Counted from the first letter of the stretch, positions 1 to 9,148 are shown. The stretch: 36,968 nt of DNA from Actinomycetota bacterium (GCA_005884125.1 VAXP01000141.1:1-36968), one strand, 5' to 3'. Program-made: numbers and translations. The notes: generated by a model from the letters alone, not told the origin.

Positions 1-1
1 C

Positions 2-637
2 AACGGGGGCGGCTTCAGCGCCACCAGGGCGGAGGGATTCGGTCCCTCCGAAGCCGGTTCCGACGCGGCCTACCCCTACCTCCGGGCCGCGCCCTACCCC
101 ACCGCCGATCCCCTGCCCTGGTCGGTGACGGTGGGGCTGGGCGACGTCGCCTCCCGCCTCGGCTATCCGGGACAGGTGACGGCTGTGACCGTGGCCAAGG
201 CCGGACCCTCCGGTCGGGCCCTGGAGGTGACGCTGGAGGGCAGCGCCGGTCCCCGGCCCGTGGTCGGGGTCGCCTTCGCCGCCGCCCTGGGCCTGCGCTC
301 GACCCTGTTCACCACGCGGATCGGGAGCGCGGCCGCCGCGCCCCCGGCGCCTCCGCCCACCCAGGCCCAGGCCCCGCCCGAGGACGCCGCCGCCATCGCG
401 GCCTCCTCCCTGGCCGTGGGCCCGCCCACCGCGGGGGCCTCGGCGGGGGCCCTGTCCCACCCCGGGCGGGCCCACTCCGGAGGATGGAGCCTGCCCCTGT
501 GGCCCGCCCTGGTCGTGGCCGGCGGGGCCGGGGCCCTGGCCGCGGCAGCCAGGGCCACGGGACGCCGGCCCGTGCTCGCGGCCCGGACCCTGTGGCAGCG
601 TCTGCGCCGTGCCGGCGACAGCGGCATCGCCTCCTGA
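2..637 (+). CDS. SpoIID/LytB-domain protein, C-terminal part (cut by the left edge)
   Basis: The frame is open from base 2, so the true start lies outside the window. The first visible residues (NGGGFSATRAEGFG, then PYLRAAPYP) match the end of a SpoIID/LytB catalytic domain. The later segment, with SGRALEVTLEGSAG followed by LGLRSTLF, matches the usual closing motif of that family (sGrv..v.i.g..g, LGLrStwF). About 60 residues of Pro/Ala-rich linker follow, then a hydrophobic stretch (LWPALVVAGGAGALAAAA) and a short basic tail, so the protein is probably anchored by its C-terminus. SpoIID is a lytic transglycosylase acting on denuded peptidoglycan. Non-sporulating actinobacteria carry relatives of unknown role, probably in wall remodelling. 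The catalytic glutamate region is not visible, so activity cannot be judged. An internal GTG at 125 could be mistaken for a start, but the homology runs upstream of it. Confidence 0.8.
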   Translation, partial: NGGGFSATRAEGFGPSEAGSDAAYPYLRAAPYPTADPLPWSVTVGLGDVASRLGYPGQVTAVTVAKAGPSGRALEVTLEGSAGPRPVVGVAFAAALGLRSTLFTTRIGSAAAAPPAPPPTQAQAPPEDAAAIAASSLAVGPPTAGASAGALSHPGRAHSGGWSLPLWPALVVAGGAGALAAAARATGRRPVLAARTLWQRLRRAGDSGIAS

Positions 638-786
638 CCCACTGGCGGGCTCGCCGGGTCCCGGGCCCTGGCCGCCGTGGCCCGGGCGCCCCGTAAGGCC
701 CCCACACCCCCGACGCCTCACACGCCCTGCACCTGCAGGAGCCCCTCACCGAAGCCCAAGCCCAGCTCTGGCCCGCGAACGCGAAA

Positions 787-851
787 GCGCCGCAGCGCTT
801 TCTCGGCACGAGACCATCGCCGGTCTCGGGCCGAGAGGGGCGCTGCGGCGC
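787..851. terminator. Long three-part hairpin between convergent genes
   Basis: A 65-base inverted repeat lies between the SpoIID-like gene and groEL. The outer arms are an exact 12-bp match (GCGCCGCAGCGC at 787-798, GCGCTGCGGCGC at 840-851). Inside are TCTCGGC (801-807) with GCCGAGA (830-836), and CGAGACC (809-815) with GGTCTCG (822-828), around a 6-base loop. There is no real U tract on either side, only three Us on the groEL side. A bidirectional terminator fits the position between two gene ends, but this is inferred from structure alone. Confidence 0.6.
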
Positions 852-876
852 CAATCCGGTCTTGGCGTTAGTGGAC

Positions 877-2547
<1,671 letters not shown>

Positions 2548-2574
2548 TTAGCACTCTCAACCCTTGAGTGCTAA
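2548..2574 (-). promoter_or_regulatory. CIRCE operator (HrcA binding site)
   Basis: Perfect inverted repeat TTAGCACTC-N9-GAGTGCTAA at 2548-2556 and 2566-2574, identical to the CIRCE consensus and lying in the groEL leader. HrcA bound here represses chaperonin transcription at normal temperature. hrcA itself is not in the window. Confidence 0.97.
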
Positions 2575-2575
2575 C

Positions 2576-2604
2576 AGCAAAGCACGCGCGGGGCAGGCGT
2601 GCAA
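2576..2604 (-). promoter_or_regulatory. Probable groEL promoter
   Basis: On the minus strand TTGCAC (2604-2599) and TTTGCT (2581-2576) are separated by 17 bases. The predicted transcription start would fall at the edge of CIRCE, the usual arrangement for HrcA repression. The -10 match is weak, so the call rests mainly on position. Confidence 0.4.
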
Positions 2605-2674
2605 ACCGCGCCGGAAGGGGCGAGGAGGGAGATAGGAGGGGCCGGAGAGGGCGAGGGGGGGCGGGGGGCCCGGC

Positions 2675-3193
2675 TCAGCGGGGCCCGACGCGGGGGCGGC
2701 TGAAGGCGGACTCGAGCCGCTCCAGCAGCTCGGCCTTCTGCAGCTCGGTCTCCCGGCGGGCCTGGAGCTCGTCCAGGCTGGTGTCCAGCAGCTCGCGGAC
2801 CTTGTCGACCAGGTGATCGGGGTCGAAGGGCTTGGTCAGGTACTCGTCGGCCCCCAGCTCCCAGCCCCGCACGTAGTCGCGCTCGGCCGTCTTGGCCGTG
2901 ACGATGAGGATCCGGGTCTCGGGGGCCAGGCCCAGCTGGCGGCGGCTGCGCAGCACCCCGAAGCCGTCCACGCCCGGCATCATCAGGTCGAGGACCAGGC
3001 AGTCGGGGGGCATGGCCCTCAGGGCGGCGATGGCCTCGGCCCCGTCGGCCGCCTCCCGGACCTCGAACCCCGAGTCCTCCAGGGTGAAGGCCAGGATGCC
3101 GCGGATGTCCGGTTCGTCGTCCACGATGAGCACGTTCCGCACCCTTGCGTTATCGGCCGCCACGGAGAGGAGTTGAGGTTGGGCGCGCGTCAC
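2675..3193 (-). CDS. Single-domain response regulator (receiver protein)
   Basis: A receiver (REC) domain fills most of the 172 residues. It has the acidic pair in VLIVDDEP (D25, D26), the phosphoacceptor D69 in LVLDLMMPG, a Thr in VTAK (T99) and the conserved lysine in LTKPF (K121). After the domain comes about 30 residues of charged, Glu/Arg-rich helix that could be a short coiled coil. There is no DNA-binding or enzymatic output domain, so it probably acts by protein contact, like CheY- or DivK-type proteins. No histidine kinase is nearby. The GTG at 3193 lies 12 bases past the cysO-like stop, so co-transcription with the sulfur-carrier pair is possible. A later GTG just before RNVLIVDDE is an equally plausible start. 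The signal and target are unknown. Confidence 0.85.
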   Translation of the reverse strand: MTRAQPQLLSVAADNARVRNVLIVDDEPDIRGILAFTLEDSGFEVREAADGAEAIAALRAMPPDCLVLDLMMPGVDGFGVLRSRRQLGLAPETRILIVTAKTAERDYVRGWELGADEYLTKPFDPDHLVDKVRELLDTSLDELQARRETELQKAELLERLESAFSRPRVGPR

Positions 3194-3205
3194 CGCCCCA
3201 GCGGG

Positions 3206-3481
3206 CTAGCCCCCGGCGACGGCGGGCACGATGGAGACGGTCTGGCCCTCGGCCACCGGCGTCTCCAGGCCCTGGAGGAAGCGGACGTCCTCCTCGGCCA
3301 CGAAGACGTTCACGAAGCGGCGCAGCTGGCCGGCGTCGTCGAACAGGCGCCGGCCGAAGCCGGGGTGGGCCGCGTCCAGTCCCTTCAGGACCTCGCCCAC
3401 GGTGGAGCCGTCGACCGACACCTCCCCCGCACCCCCGGTGAGGGTGCGCAGCTGGGTGGGGATGCGGACCTTCACGGGCAT
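3206..3481 (-). CDS. CysO/MoaD/ThiS-like ubiquitin-fold sulfur carrier protein
   Basis: A 91-residue beta-grasp protein ending in VPAVAGG. The exposed Gly-Gly tail is the site where an E1-like enzyme adenylates the carrier and a thiocarboxylate is formed. The block RFVNVFVAEEDVRF and the ending (SIVPAVAGG) resemble mycobacterial CysO more than molybdopterin-pathway MoaD. CysO-COSH gives sulfur to CysM for cysteine synthesis. Here the partner gene, 30 bases upstream on the same strand, is a threonine-synthase-like PLP enzyme, and no Mec (JAMM) protease gene lies between. Both genes sit behind a SAM riboswitch, pointing to sulfur amino acid synthesis. The family assignment is firm; the pathway is inference. 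Confidence 0.88.
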   Translation of the reverse strand: MPVKVRIPTQLRTLTGGAGEVSVDGSTVGEVLKGLDAAHPGFGRRLFDDAGQLRRFVNVFVAEEDVRFLQGLETPVAEGQTVSIVPAVAGG

Positions 3482-3511
3482 GGCGACTCCGACCTGGCAG
3501 CCCCGGGGCGG

Positions 3512-4747
3512 TCAGTCGTCGACTTCGACGGCTGACTCGAACGCCTCCAGGGTGGGGGCGATGGTAGCGGTGGGCCCGACGTGGGGGGCCACGGCGTCGA
3601 TGGTCTTGAGCCCGATGCCGGTGACGTAGGCCACCACCCGCTCGTCGCGCCGCACCACGCCGGACGAGGCCAGCTGGGCCAGGGTGGCGATCGTCACCCC
3701 GCCCGCGGTCTCGGTGAAGATGCCCTCGGTCCGGGCCAGGAGGCGGATGCCCTCGACGATCTCGTCGTCGGTGACCGAGCCGATGGCGCCCCCGCTCGAG
3801 CGCACCACGTCCAGGGCGTACCAGCCGTCGGCCGGGTCGCCGATGGCCAGGGACTTGGCGATGGTGTCGGGCTTCACCGGCCTCACGTGATCGGCGCCGG
3901 TGGCGAAGGCGGTGGCGACGGGCGAGCAGCCCTGGGCCTGGGCCCCTGACACCCGCAGGTGGGGCTCCTCGCTCAGCAGGCCGACGCGGTGCAGCTCGCG
4001 GAAGCCCTTGTGGATCTTGGTGAGCTGGCTGCCCGAGGCGATGGGGACGACGACGTGGTCGGGTGTCTGCCAACCGAGCTGCTCGGCCACCTCGAAGGCC
4101 AGGGTCTTGGAGCCCTCGGCGTAGTAGGTGCGCACGTTGACGTTGACGAAGGCCCAACTGGGATGCTCACCGGCCAGCTCGGCGCACAGCCGGTTGACGT
4201 CGTCGTAGGTCCCCTCGACGGCGATGAGGTTGCCGCCGAAGACGGCGGTGGTCACGACCTTGGCCTGCTCCAGGTCGCGAGGGATGAACACGTAGGACTC
4301 CATGCCGGCCCGGGCCGCGTGGGCCGCCACCGAGTTGGCCAGGTTCCCCGTCGAGGCGCAGGCCGCCACCTTGAAGCCGAGCTCGCGGGCCTTGGTCAGG
4401 GCCACGGACACGACCCGGTCCTTGAACGAGCCCGTGGGGTTGAGGGTGTCGTTCTTGAGCCATAGCTCGCCCAGCCCCAGCTGGGCGGCCAGGCGGTCGG
4501 CCCTAACCAGGGGGGTGAAGCCGGCGCCCAGGTCCACCGCCCCCTGGGCCCGAGCGGGCAGGAGGTCGGCGTAGCGCCAGATGGTGTCGGGGCCGGCCGC
4601 GATCCTCTCCCTGGAGGTGGCGGCGGCGATGCCGTCGTAGTCGTAGGCGACCTCGAGGGGCCCGAAGCAGTACTCGCAGACGTGCAGCGCCTCCGCCGGG
4701 TACGTGCGCGCGCACTCCCGACAGCGGAGCCCTTCGACGAACGTCAC
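3512..4747 (-). CDS. thrC: Threonine synthase-like PLP enzyme with N-terminal zinc ribbon
   Basis: This is a fold-type II PLP enzyme of 411 residues. The N-terminal zinc ribbon has cysteines C9, C12, C24 and C27. The PLP lysine is K109 in PTGSFKDR, and the phosphate/substrate loop ASTGN is at 131-135. Threonine synthase converts O-phosphohomoserine to threonine and phosphate. The GTG at 4747 was chosen because GGAGG lies 4 bases upstream and the zinc ribbon begins at once; an in-frame ATG eight codons earlier has a poor ribosome site and would overlap the riboswitch. The cysO-like gene follows after 30 bases. A SAM riboswitch leader is unexpected for plain threonine synthesis. It suggests the same substrate may instead receive sulfur from the carrier to make homocysteine. 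Both activities are compatible with the sequence. Confidence 0.9.
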   Translation of the reverse strand: MTFVEGLRCRECARTYPAEALHVCEYCFGPLEVAYDYDGIAAATSRERIAAGPDTIWRYADLLPARAQGAVDLGAGFTPLVRADRLAAQLGLGELWLKNDTLNPTGSFKDRVVSVALTKARELGFKVAACASTGNLANSVAAHAARAGMESYVFIPRDLEQAKVVTTAVFGGNLIAVEGTYDDVNRLCAELAGEHPSWAFVNVNVRTYYAEGSKTLAFEVAEQLGWQTPDHVVVPIASGSQLTKIHKGFRELHRVGLLSEEPHLRVSGAQAQGCSPVATAFATGADHVRPVKPDTIAKSLAIGDPADGWYALDVVRSSGGAIGSVTDDEIVEGIRLLARTEGIFTETAGGVTIATLAQLASSGVVRRDERVVAYVTGIGLKTIDAVAPHVGPTATIAPTLEAFESAVEVDD

Positions 4748-4756
4748 GGTTCCTCC

Positions 4757-4850
4757 CCATCGATCGGGCATTGGCACCTGACCGGCACATCTGGCCGATC
4801 TGGTTGCCGCGGCGTCAAAGGGCCCGTCCCTCAGCCGCTCTGGATGATGG
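4757..4850 (-). promoter_or_regulatory. SAM riboswitch (SAM-I/SAM-IV clan)
   Basis: Read on the minus strand, the leader has the S-box core in order: CCAGAGCGGC, GAGGGACGGGCCC, TTGACGCCGC, GGCAACC (the last three within 4832-4802) and GGTGCCAAT (4778-4770). Helices can be drawn. P1 is CCATC (4850-4846) with GATGG (4761-4757). P2 is GCGGC with GCCGC around the kink-turn GA bases. P3 is GATCGGC with GCCGGTC. The short region after GGTGCCAAT leaves little room for a SAM-I P4, so a SAM-IV or intermediate form is possible. The 3' strand of P1 runs straight into the Shine-Dalgarno sequence of the thrC-like gene, so SAM binding could limit ribosome access. SAM-clan riboswitches normally shut off methionine and sulfur genes when SAM is plentiful. 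Confidence 0.9.
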
Positions 4851-4857
4851 CAACACC

Positions 4858-4887
4858 ATGGTGGACGAGGGCGGACCTGGCCGTCAA
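4858..4887 (-). promoter_or_regulatory. Possible promoter of the riboswitch-thrC-cysO unit
   Basis: On the minus strand TTGACG (4887-4882) is followed after 18 bases by CACCAT (4863-4858). The implied start falls just before the P1 helix of the riboswitch, which supports it. The -10 hexamer is a poor match. Confidence 0.4.
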
Positions 4888-4956
4888 AAGGGTTCTGTGG
4901 GGTCCTCGCCTGGTCCCGCGTGAAGCCGGCGGGGCGGTGGGCGAGACTGGGCCCGC

Positions 4957-5862
4957 ATGCCCACACCGATCCTGCGCACCGTGCACCACCGCGACTTCCC
5001 CCCGGAGAGGCTGATGGCGGCCAAGCGGGGCCGCAGGGTGTCGGTCTGCCTTCCCGCCCGGGACGAGGAAGCCACGATCGGCCCCATCGTGGCCGCCGTG
5101 CGCAGAGAGCTGATGGAGCGCGTCGGCCTGGTCGAGGAGATCGTGGTGGTCGACGACGGATCCAGCGACGCCACCGCGGCCGTGGCCCGCGCCGCCGGGG
5201 CGCGGGTGGTGGCGGGCGAGGGCGTGCTCCGAGGCGAGGCACCGGGCGGCGCCGGGGGCAAGGGCGAGGCCATGTGGAAGGCGGTGTACGAGGCCAAGGG
5301 CGATCTCATCGCCTTCCTCGACGCCGACGTGCGCAACTTCGCCCCGTCATTCGTCACCGGTCTGCTCGGTCCGCTCCTCACCGACGACGACGTGGGACTG
5401 GTGAAGGCCCTCTACGACCGGCCTCTGGAGGGCGAGCCGGGCCAGGGGGGCCGCGTCACCGAGCTGGTGGCCCGTCCCCTGATCTCCCTCCTCTTCCCCC
5501 ACCTGGCCGCGGTGGGCCAGCCCCTGGCGGGCGAGTGCGCGGGGCGCCGCGAGGTCTTCGAGCGCGTCCCCTTCGCCCGGGGCTACGGCGTGGAGCTGGC
5601 CTTGCTGGTGGACGTGGCCGCCCGCTTCGGGATCGGCGCCATGGCCCAGGTCGACATAGGCACCAGGGTCCACCGCAACCGGCCCCTGGAGGAGCTCTCG
5701 CCCCAGGCCCTGGCCATCCTGCACACGGCCCTGGCCCGGGCGGGCACGGCCGTGCGCCCCGACCCCCTGCTGGTGCGGCCCGGGGCCGAGCCCAGCACCG
5801 TGGTCACCGGCGACTGCCCGCCTCTCATCGACATCCCCGCCTACCGCCGGCGCACGGCCTGA
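4957..5862 (+). CDS. gpgS: Glucosyl-3-phosphoglycerate synthase (GT81)
   Basis: This enzyme transfers glucose from an NDP-glucose to 3-phosphoglycerate, the first step towards glucosylglycerate and, in mycobacteria, methylglucose lipopolysaccharide. The 301-residue protein has a GT-A fold start (SVCLPARDEEATIG), EIVVVDDGSSD, the metal-binding DAD at about 122-124, and the family-specific GGRVTELVARPLISLLFP and AFxRGYGVE-type segments (here FARGYGVELALLVD). HRNRPLEEL near the end is also typical. The ATG at 4957 has no strong ribosome site. The gene is divergent from the riboswitch unit, and its last 22 bases overlap the end of the glycerate kinase gene on the other strand. No dedicated phosphatase (GpgP) is adjacent. 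Confidence 0.92.
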   Translation: MPTPILRTVHHRDFPPERLMAAKRGRRVSVCLPARDEEATIGPIVAAVRRELMERVGLVEEIVVVDDGSSDATAAVARAAGARVVAGEGVLRGEAPGGAGGKGEAMWKAVYEAKGDLIAFLDADVRNFAPSFVTGLLGPLLTDDDVGLVKALYDRPLEGEPGQGGRVTELVARPLISLLFPHLAAVGQPLAGECAGRREVFERVPFARGYGVELALLVDVAARFGIGAMAQVDIGTRVHRNRPLEELSPQALAILHTALARAGTAVRPDPLLVRPGAEPSTVVTGDCPPLIDIPAYRRRTA

Positions 5863-6851
5863 TCGCCCGGGCGCCGGTCCAGCTCCCCGGCCACCACCTC
5901 CTCGACGCAGCTCAGGGCGTCGTGCATGGCCCGCTCCTCACCGAAGCGGTCGACCAGGGAGACGGCGTCGACCCCGTGCTCGCCCTCCACCTGCCCGGCC
6001 ACGACCACCACGGGCACGCCGTGCTCCCGGGCCAGCCCCACCACCCCGCCGACGGCCTTGCCCTGGAAGGACTGGTCGTCGAGGAAGCCCTCGCCCGTGA
6101 GCACCAGGTCGGCGCCCTCGATGCGCTCGGCCAGACCGATGGCGTCGGCCACCAGGTCGAAGCCGGGCACCAGGCTCGCCCCCACCGCGGCCAGCCCCCC
6201 GGCCAGGCCCCCGGCCGCTCCCGCTCCGGGCAGGGAGCGCACGTCGACGCCGTGGTCCCGCTCGTAGACCTGGGCCAGGCGCTCCAGGCGGTTGGTGAGC
6301 AGGGCCACCTGGGCCGGCGTCGCCCCCTTCTGCGGGGCGAAGAGGGGGGCGGCGTCGACGAAGGGAATGGTCACGTCGCAGGCCACGACCAGCTCGACGC
6401 CCCGGAGCCGGGCCAGGGGCTCGAGGGCCTTGAGGCACCCGAGCCCCCCGTCGGTCGTGGCCGAGCCCCCGGCGCCCACGATCACCGACCGGGCCCCGGC
6501 GGCGATGGCCGCGGCCACGAGCTGGCCCGTCCCCGTGGTCGAGGCCCGCAGGGGGTCGTTGCCCTCGGGCCCCCCGACCAGGCCCAGGCCCGAGGCCCGG
6601 GCCATCTCGATGACGGCCCGGCCGGCCTGCATGCGCCACTCCGCCTCGACGGGCCGGCCCAGGGGCCCCGTGACCAGGGTGCGCCGCACCGAGCCCCCCA
6701 GCGCCTCCAGCAGCCCCTCGCCGCCGTCGGCCACCGGGGCCCGGTCGCAGGTCCAGCCCGCGCCGGCCGCGGCCCTGGCCATGGCCTCGGCCACCTGGGC
6801 GGCCGTGGCCGTCCCCCGGAACTTGTCGGGCGCGGCCACCACGTGCGCCAC
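5841..6851 (-). CDS. Glycerate kinase (GlxK/GarK family)
   Basis: Phosphorylates D-glycerate with ATP to 2- or 3-phosphoglycerate. The 336-residue protein opens with the family signature VVAAPDKFRGTATA, continues with PVADGGEGLLEAL, GVGGSATTDGGLG-like glycines (here GAGGSATTDGGLG), the FDLVADAIGL segment and the LVLTGEGFLDDQS motif. It is slightly shorter than the usual 370-380 residues, with no clear internal break. The start is GTG at 6851. Its neighbour gpgS uses 3-phosphoglycerate, so this kinase could feed or recycle glycerate in glucosylglycerate metabolism; ordinary glycerate use is equally possible. The two genes converge and their ends overlap by 22 bases. Confidence 0.9.
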   Translation of the reverse strand: MAHVVAAPDKFRGTATAAQVAEAMARAAAGAGWTCDRAPVADGGEGLLEALGGSVRRTLVTGPLGRPVEAEWRMQAGRAVIEMARASGLGLVGGPEGNDPLRASTTGTGQLVAAAIAAGARSVIVGAGGSATTDGGLGCLKALEPLARLRGVELVVACDVTIPFVDAAPLFAPQKGATPAQVALLTNRLERLAQVYERDHGVDVRSLPGAGAAGGLAGGLAAVGASLVPGFDLVADAIGLAERIEGADLVLTGEGFLDDQSFQGKAVGGVVGLAREHGVPVVVVAGQVEGEHGVDAVSLVDRFGEERAMHDALSCVEEVVAGELDRRPGDQAVRRR

Positions 6852-6915
6852 GGCCCCGATCCTGCCTCACGGCCCGGCGGGGCGGCCAAGGCAGGACGGT
6901 AGGGTTCGGCCCACC

Positions 6916-8269
6916 GTGGCCGAGTCCCAGCTCAACCAGCTCATCGTGGCCTCCAACCGGGGCCCGCTGGCCTTCGAGCGGGGACCTTCGGGGACCCTGG
7001 TCCCAGGGCGCGGCGGTGGGGGCCTCGTCGCCTCCCTGGGCCCGGCACTGGCCGGGACGGGCGCCACCTGGGCCGCCGGCGCCATCTCCAGGGCTGACCG
7101 TGAGGCCGCCGGGGGCGGCCCCATCGAGGCCGAGGGCTTCCGGGTCCAGCTTCTCGACCTGCCTGCGCCCCAGTACCGCCAGTTCTACAACGTGGTCTCC
7201 AACGCCACGCTCTGGTTCCTCTACCACGGGCTGTTCGACCACGCCCGCCGGCCCCGCTTCGACAAGCACTGGCGGGGCGCGTGGGAGGGCTACCGGGCCA
7301 TCAACTCCCGCTTCGCCGAGGCCGTGGCCACCCTGGCCGCCCCGGGCGCCACCGTCCTCATCCACGACTTCCACCTCTCCCTGGTGCCCGGCGAGCTCGC
7401 CTCCCGCCGCCCCGACCTGCGCACCGTGCACTTCCATCACACGCCCTTCCCCGCCCTCGACGGCCTGCGGGTGCTGCCCGACGCCGTCCGCTCCGAGCTC
7501 ATGTCGAGTCTGGCCGCGGCCTCGGCCTGCGGCTTCCACGCCCGGCGCTGGGCCGCCAACTTCGAGGCCTGCAGCAGCGACGTGCTGGGCTGGACACCCT
7601 CCACCTTCGTGTCGCCCATCAGCCCCGACCACGACGACATCGGGAGCACGGCCGACTCCAAGGAGTGCGCCGACGAGGGAGCCGCCCTCGAGGACCATCG
7701 AGCTGTCCAAGAACCTGCTGCGGGGGTTCCTGGCCTACGACGAGCTGCTCGAGGCCAGGCCCGACCTGCGGGGCCGGGTCGTGTTCGCCGCCCTCGTGTA
7801 TCCCACCCGCCAGGGGCTGCCCGAGTACCAGGCCTACCGCCAGGAGGTCGAGGGCCTGGCCCGCCGGCTGAACCAGCGGTGGGGCGGCTCGGACTGGACC
7901 CCGGTGCTGCTCGACCTGGAGGACAACTACCCGCGCTCGGTGGCCGCCCTGCGCCGGGCCGACGTTCTCCTGGTCAACCCCGTGCGCGACGGGCTCAACC
8001 TGGTGGCCAAGGAGGGGCCGCTGGTGAACGAGCGCCACGGCGTGCTCGTGCTGTCGCGCGAGGCGGGGGTGTGGGACGAGCTGTCGCAGTGGGCCATAGG
8101 CGTGAACCCCTTCGACGTGACCGGGACTGCCGAGGCCATGGGCGCGGCCCTGGACATGGCCCCCGGGGAACGGGCCGAGCGGGCCGAGGCCCTGAGGCGG
8201 GCCGCGGCCCGGCGCTCGCCCGAGGACTGGCTGGCCGACCAGCTGGCCGCGGCCCGCCCCCGCCCCTGA
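6916..8269 (+). pseudogene. otsA: Trehalose-6-phosphate synthase (GT20), frameshifted with a small internal deletion
   Basis: The enzyme joins UDP- or ADP-glucose to glucose-6-phosphate to give trehalose-6-phosphate. The N-terminal frame begins at GTG 6916 with LIVASNRGPLAFERG and the sugar-phosphate glycine loop GGGGLVASLGPAL, and continues with VLIHDFHLSLVPGEL and VHFHHTPFP. It is in frame 1 until codon 260 (about 7695). From 7697 the homology continues in another frame with IELSKNLLRGFLAYDELL, then LLVNPVRDGLNLVAKEG, to the stop at 8269. Family members have roughly a dozen residues between these parts (a segment like VGDR..IVRVDR), including the arginine that helps bind the nucleotide sugar phosphates. 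That segment is missing, so this is a deletion plus frameshift rather than a simple indel. As written the gene cannot make an active enzyme. Assembly error is possible. otsB faces it 18 bases away. Confidence 0.85.
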
Positions 8270-8287
8270 GCCCGCGCCCGGGGCCCG

Positions 8288-9115
8288 TCAGGTCGCGGCG
8301 GTAGCAGCCAGCCAGCGCAGCAGCTCGAGGGCTCCCTCGGGCCCGCTCACGACCCCGTCGGCCGCGGCCAAGAGCTCGGGAGGAGCCTCGGGCCCGGCCA
8401 CGGCCACGGCCCGGGTGACCATGCCTTCGGCGCCCAGCCTGCGCAGGGCCGCGAAGGCGGGGAGGTCGCCGACGTCGTCGCCCACGAAGCAGGCCGCGTC
8501 CAGGCCCCGGGCCAGCCCGGCGACGACCGTGCCCTTGTCCGCGTCCACGGGAGGGCGTAGCTCCACCGAGCGCTTGGCCGCATGGACGGCCAGCCCCGTG
8601 CGCTCGGCCTGGGACCGGGCGAAGGCGACGGCCCAGCTCTCGGCCTCGGGCGCGGCCCGCCAGTGCAAGGTGACCGACAGACCCTTGCGCTCGACCACGG
8701 CCCCGGTCGGCGCGACCGCCTCCGCCTCCCGGGCCGCCTGCTCCACCGCCTCGCTCCAGCCCGCGGCGTCGGGGTGGACCTCGACCGACCCGTCGCCCCC
8801 GCGCTCCAGGCCGTAGAGGCCGGCCAGCACGACCCCGGCGCCGACCGCCTCCTGGCCGATGTGGGCCAGGAGGAACGAGGCGGGCCGGCCCGACACCACC
8901 GCCACCCGGGCGTACCTGCGCGCCAGCTCGGCCAGGGCCGCACCCGCTCCCGGCAGCGGGCGGGCCGCGGCCGGATCCTCGACGATGGGCGACAGCGTCC
9001 CGTCGAAGTCGACGAGCACGGCGGCGCGCGCCGCCTGCTCCCGGATGGGGGCGAGGCGCTCCGCCAGTCGCTCGGGGATGCGGTGGGCGCGGTGGGCGGC
9101 GTGGGCGGCATCCAT
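8288..9115 (-). CDS. otsB: Trehalose-6-phosphate phosphatase (HAD family)
   Basis: Removes phosphate from trehalose-6-phosphate in the OtsA-OtsB route. The 275-residue protein has HAD motif I VLVDFDGTLSPIVEDP with nucleophile D36 and acid D38, motif II VAVVSGRP, a cap region in the middle, the late lysine in DADKGTVVAGLARGL, and motif IV CFVGDDVGDLPAF. The ATG at 9115 is 33 bases from the divergent start of the lipoprotein gene. The gene ends tail-to-tail with the damaged otsA, which supports the trehalose assignment for both. Confidence 0.93.
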   Translation of the reverse strand: MDAAHAAHRAHRIPERLAERLAPIREQAARAAVLVDFDGTLSPIVEDPAAARPLPGAGAALAELARRYARVAVVSGRPASFLLAHIGQEAVGAGVVLAGLYGLERGGDGSVEVHPDAAGWSEAVEQAAREAEAVAPTGAVVERKGLSVTLHWRAAPEAESWAVAFARSQAERTGLAVHAAKRSVELRPPVDADKGTVVAGLARGLDAACFVGDDVGDLPAFAALRRLGAEGMVTRAVAVAGPEAPPELLAAADGVVSGPEGALELLRWLAATAAT

Positions 9116-9148
9116 GGAGGCGACGGGTCACGCTACCGTTCCCCGCTC

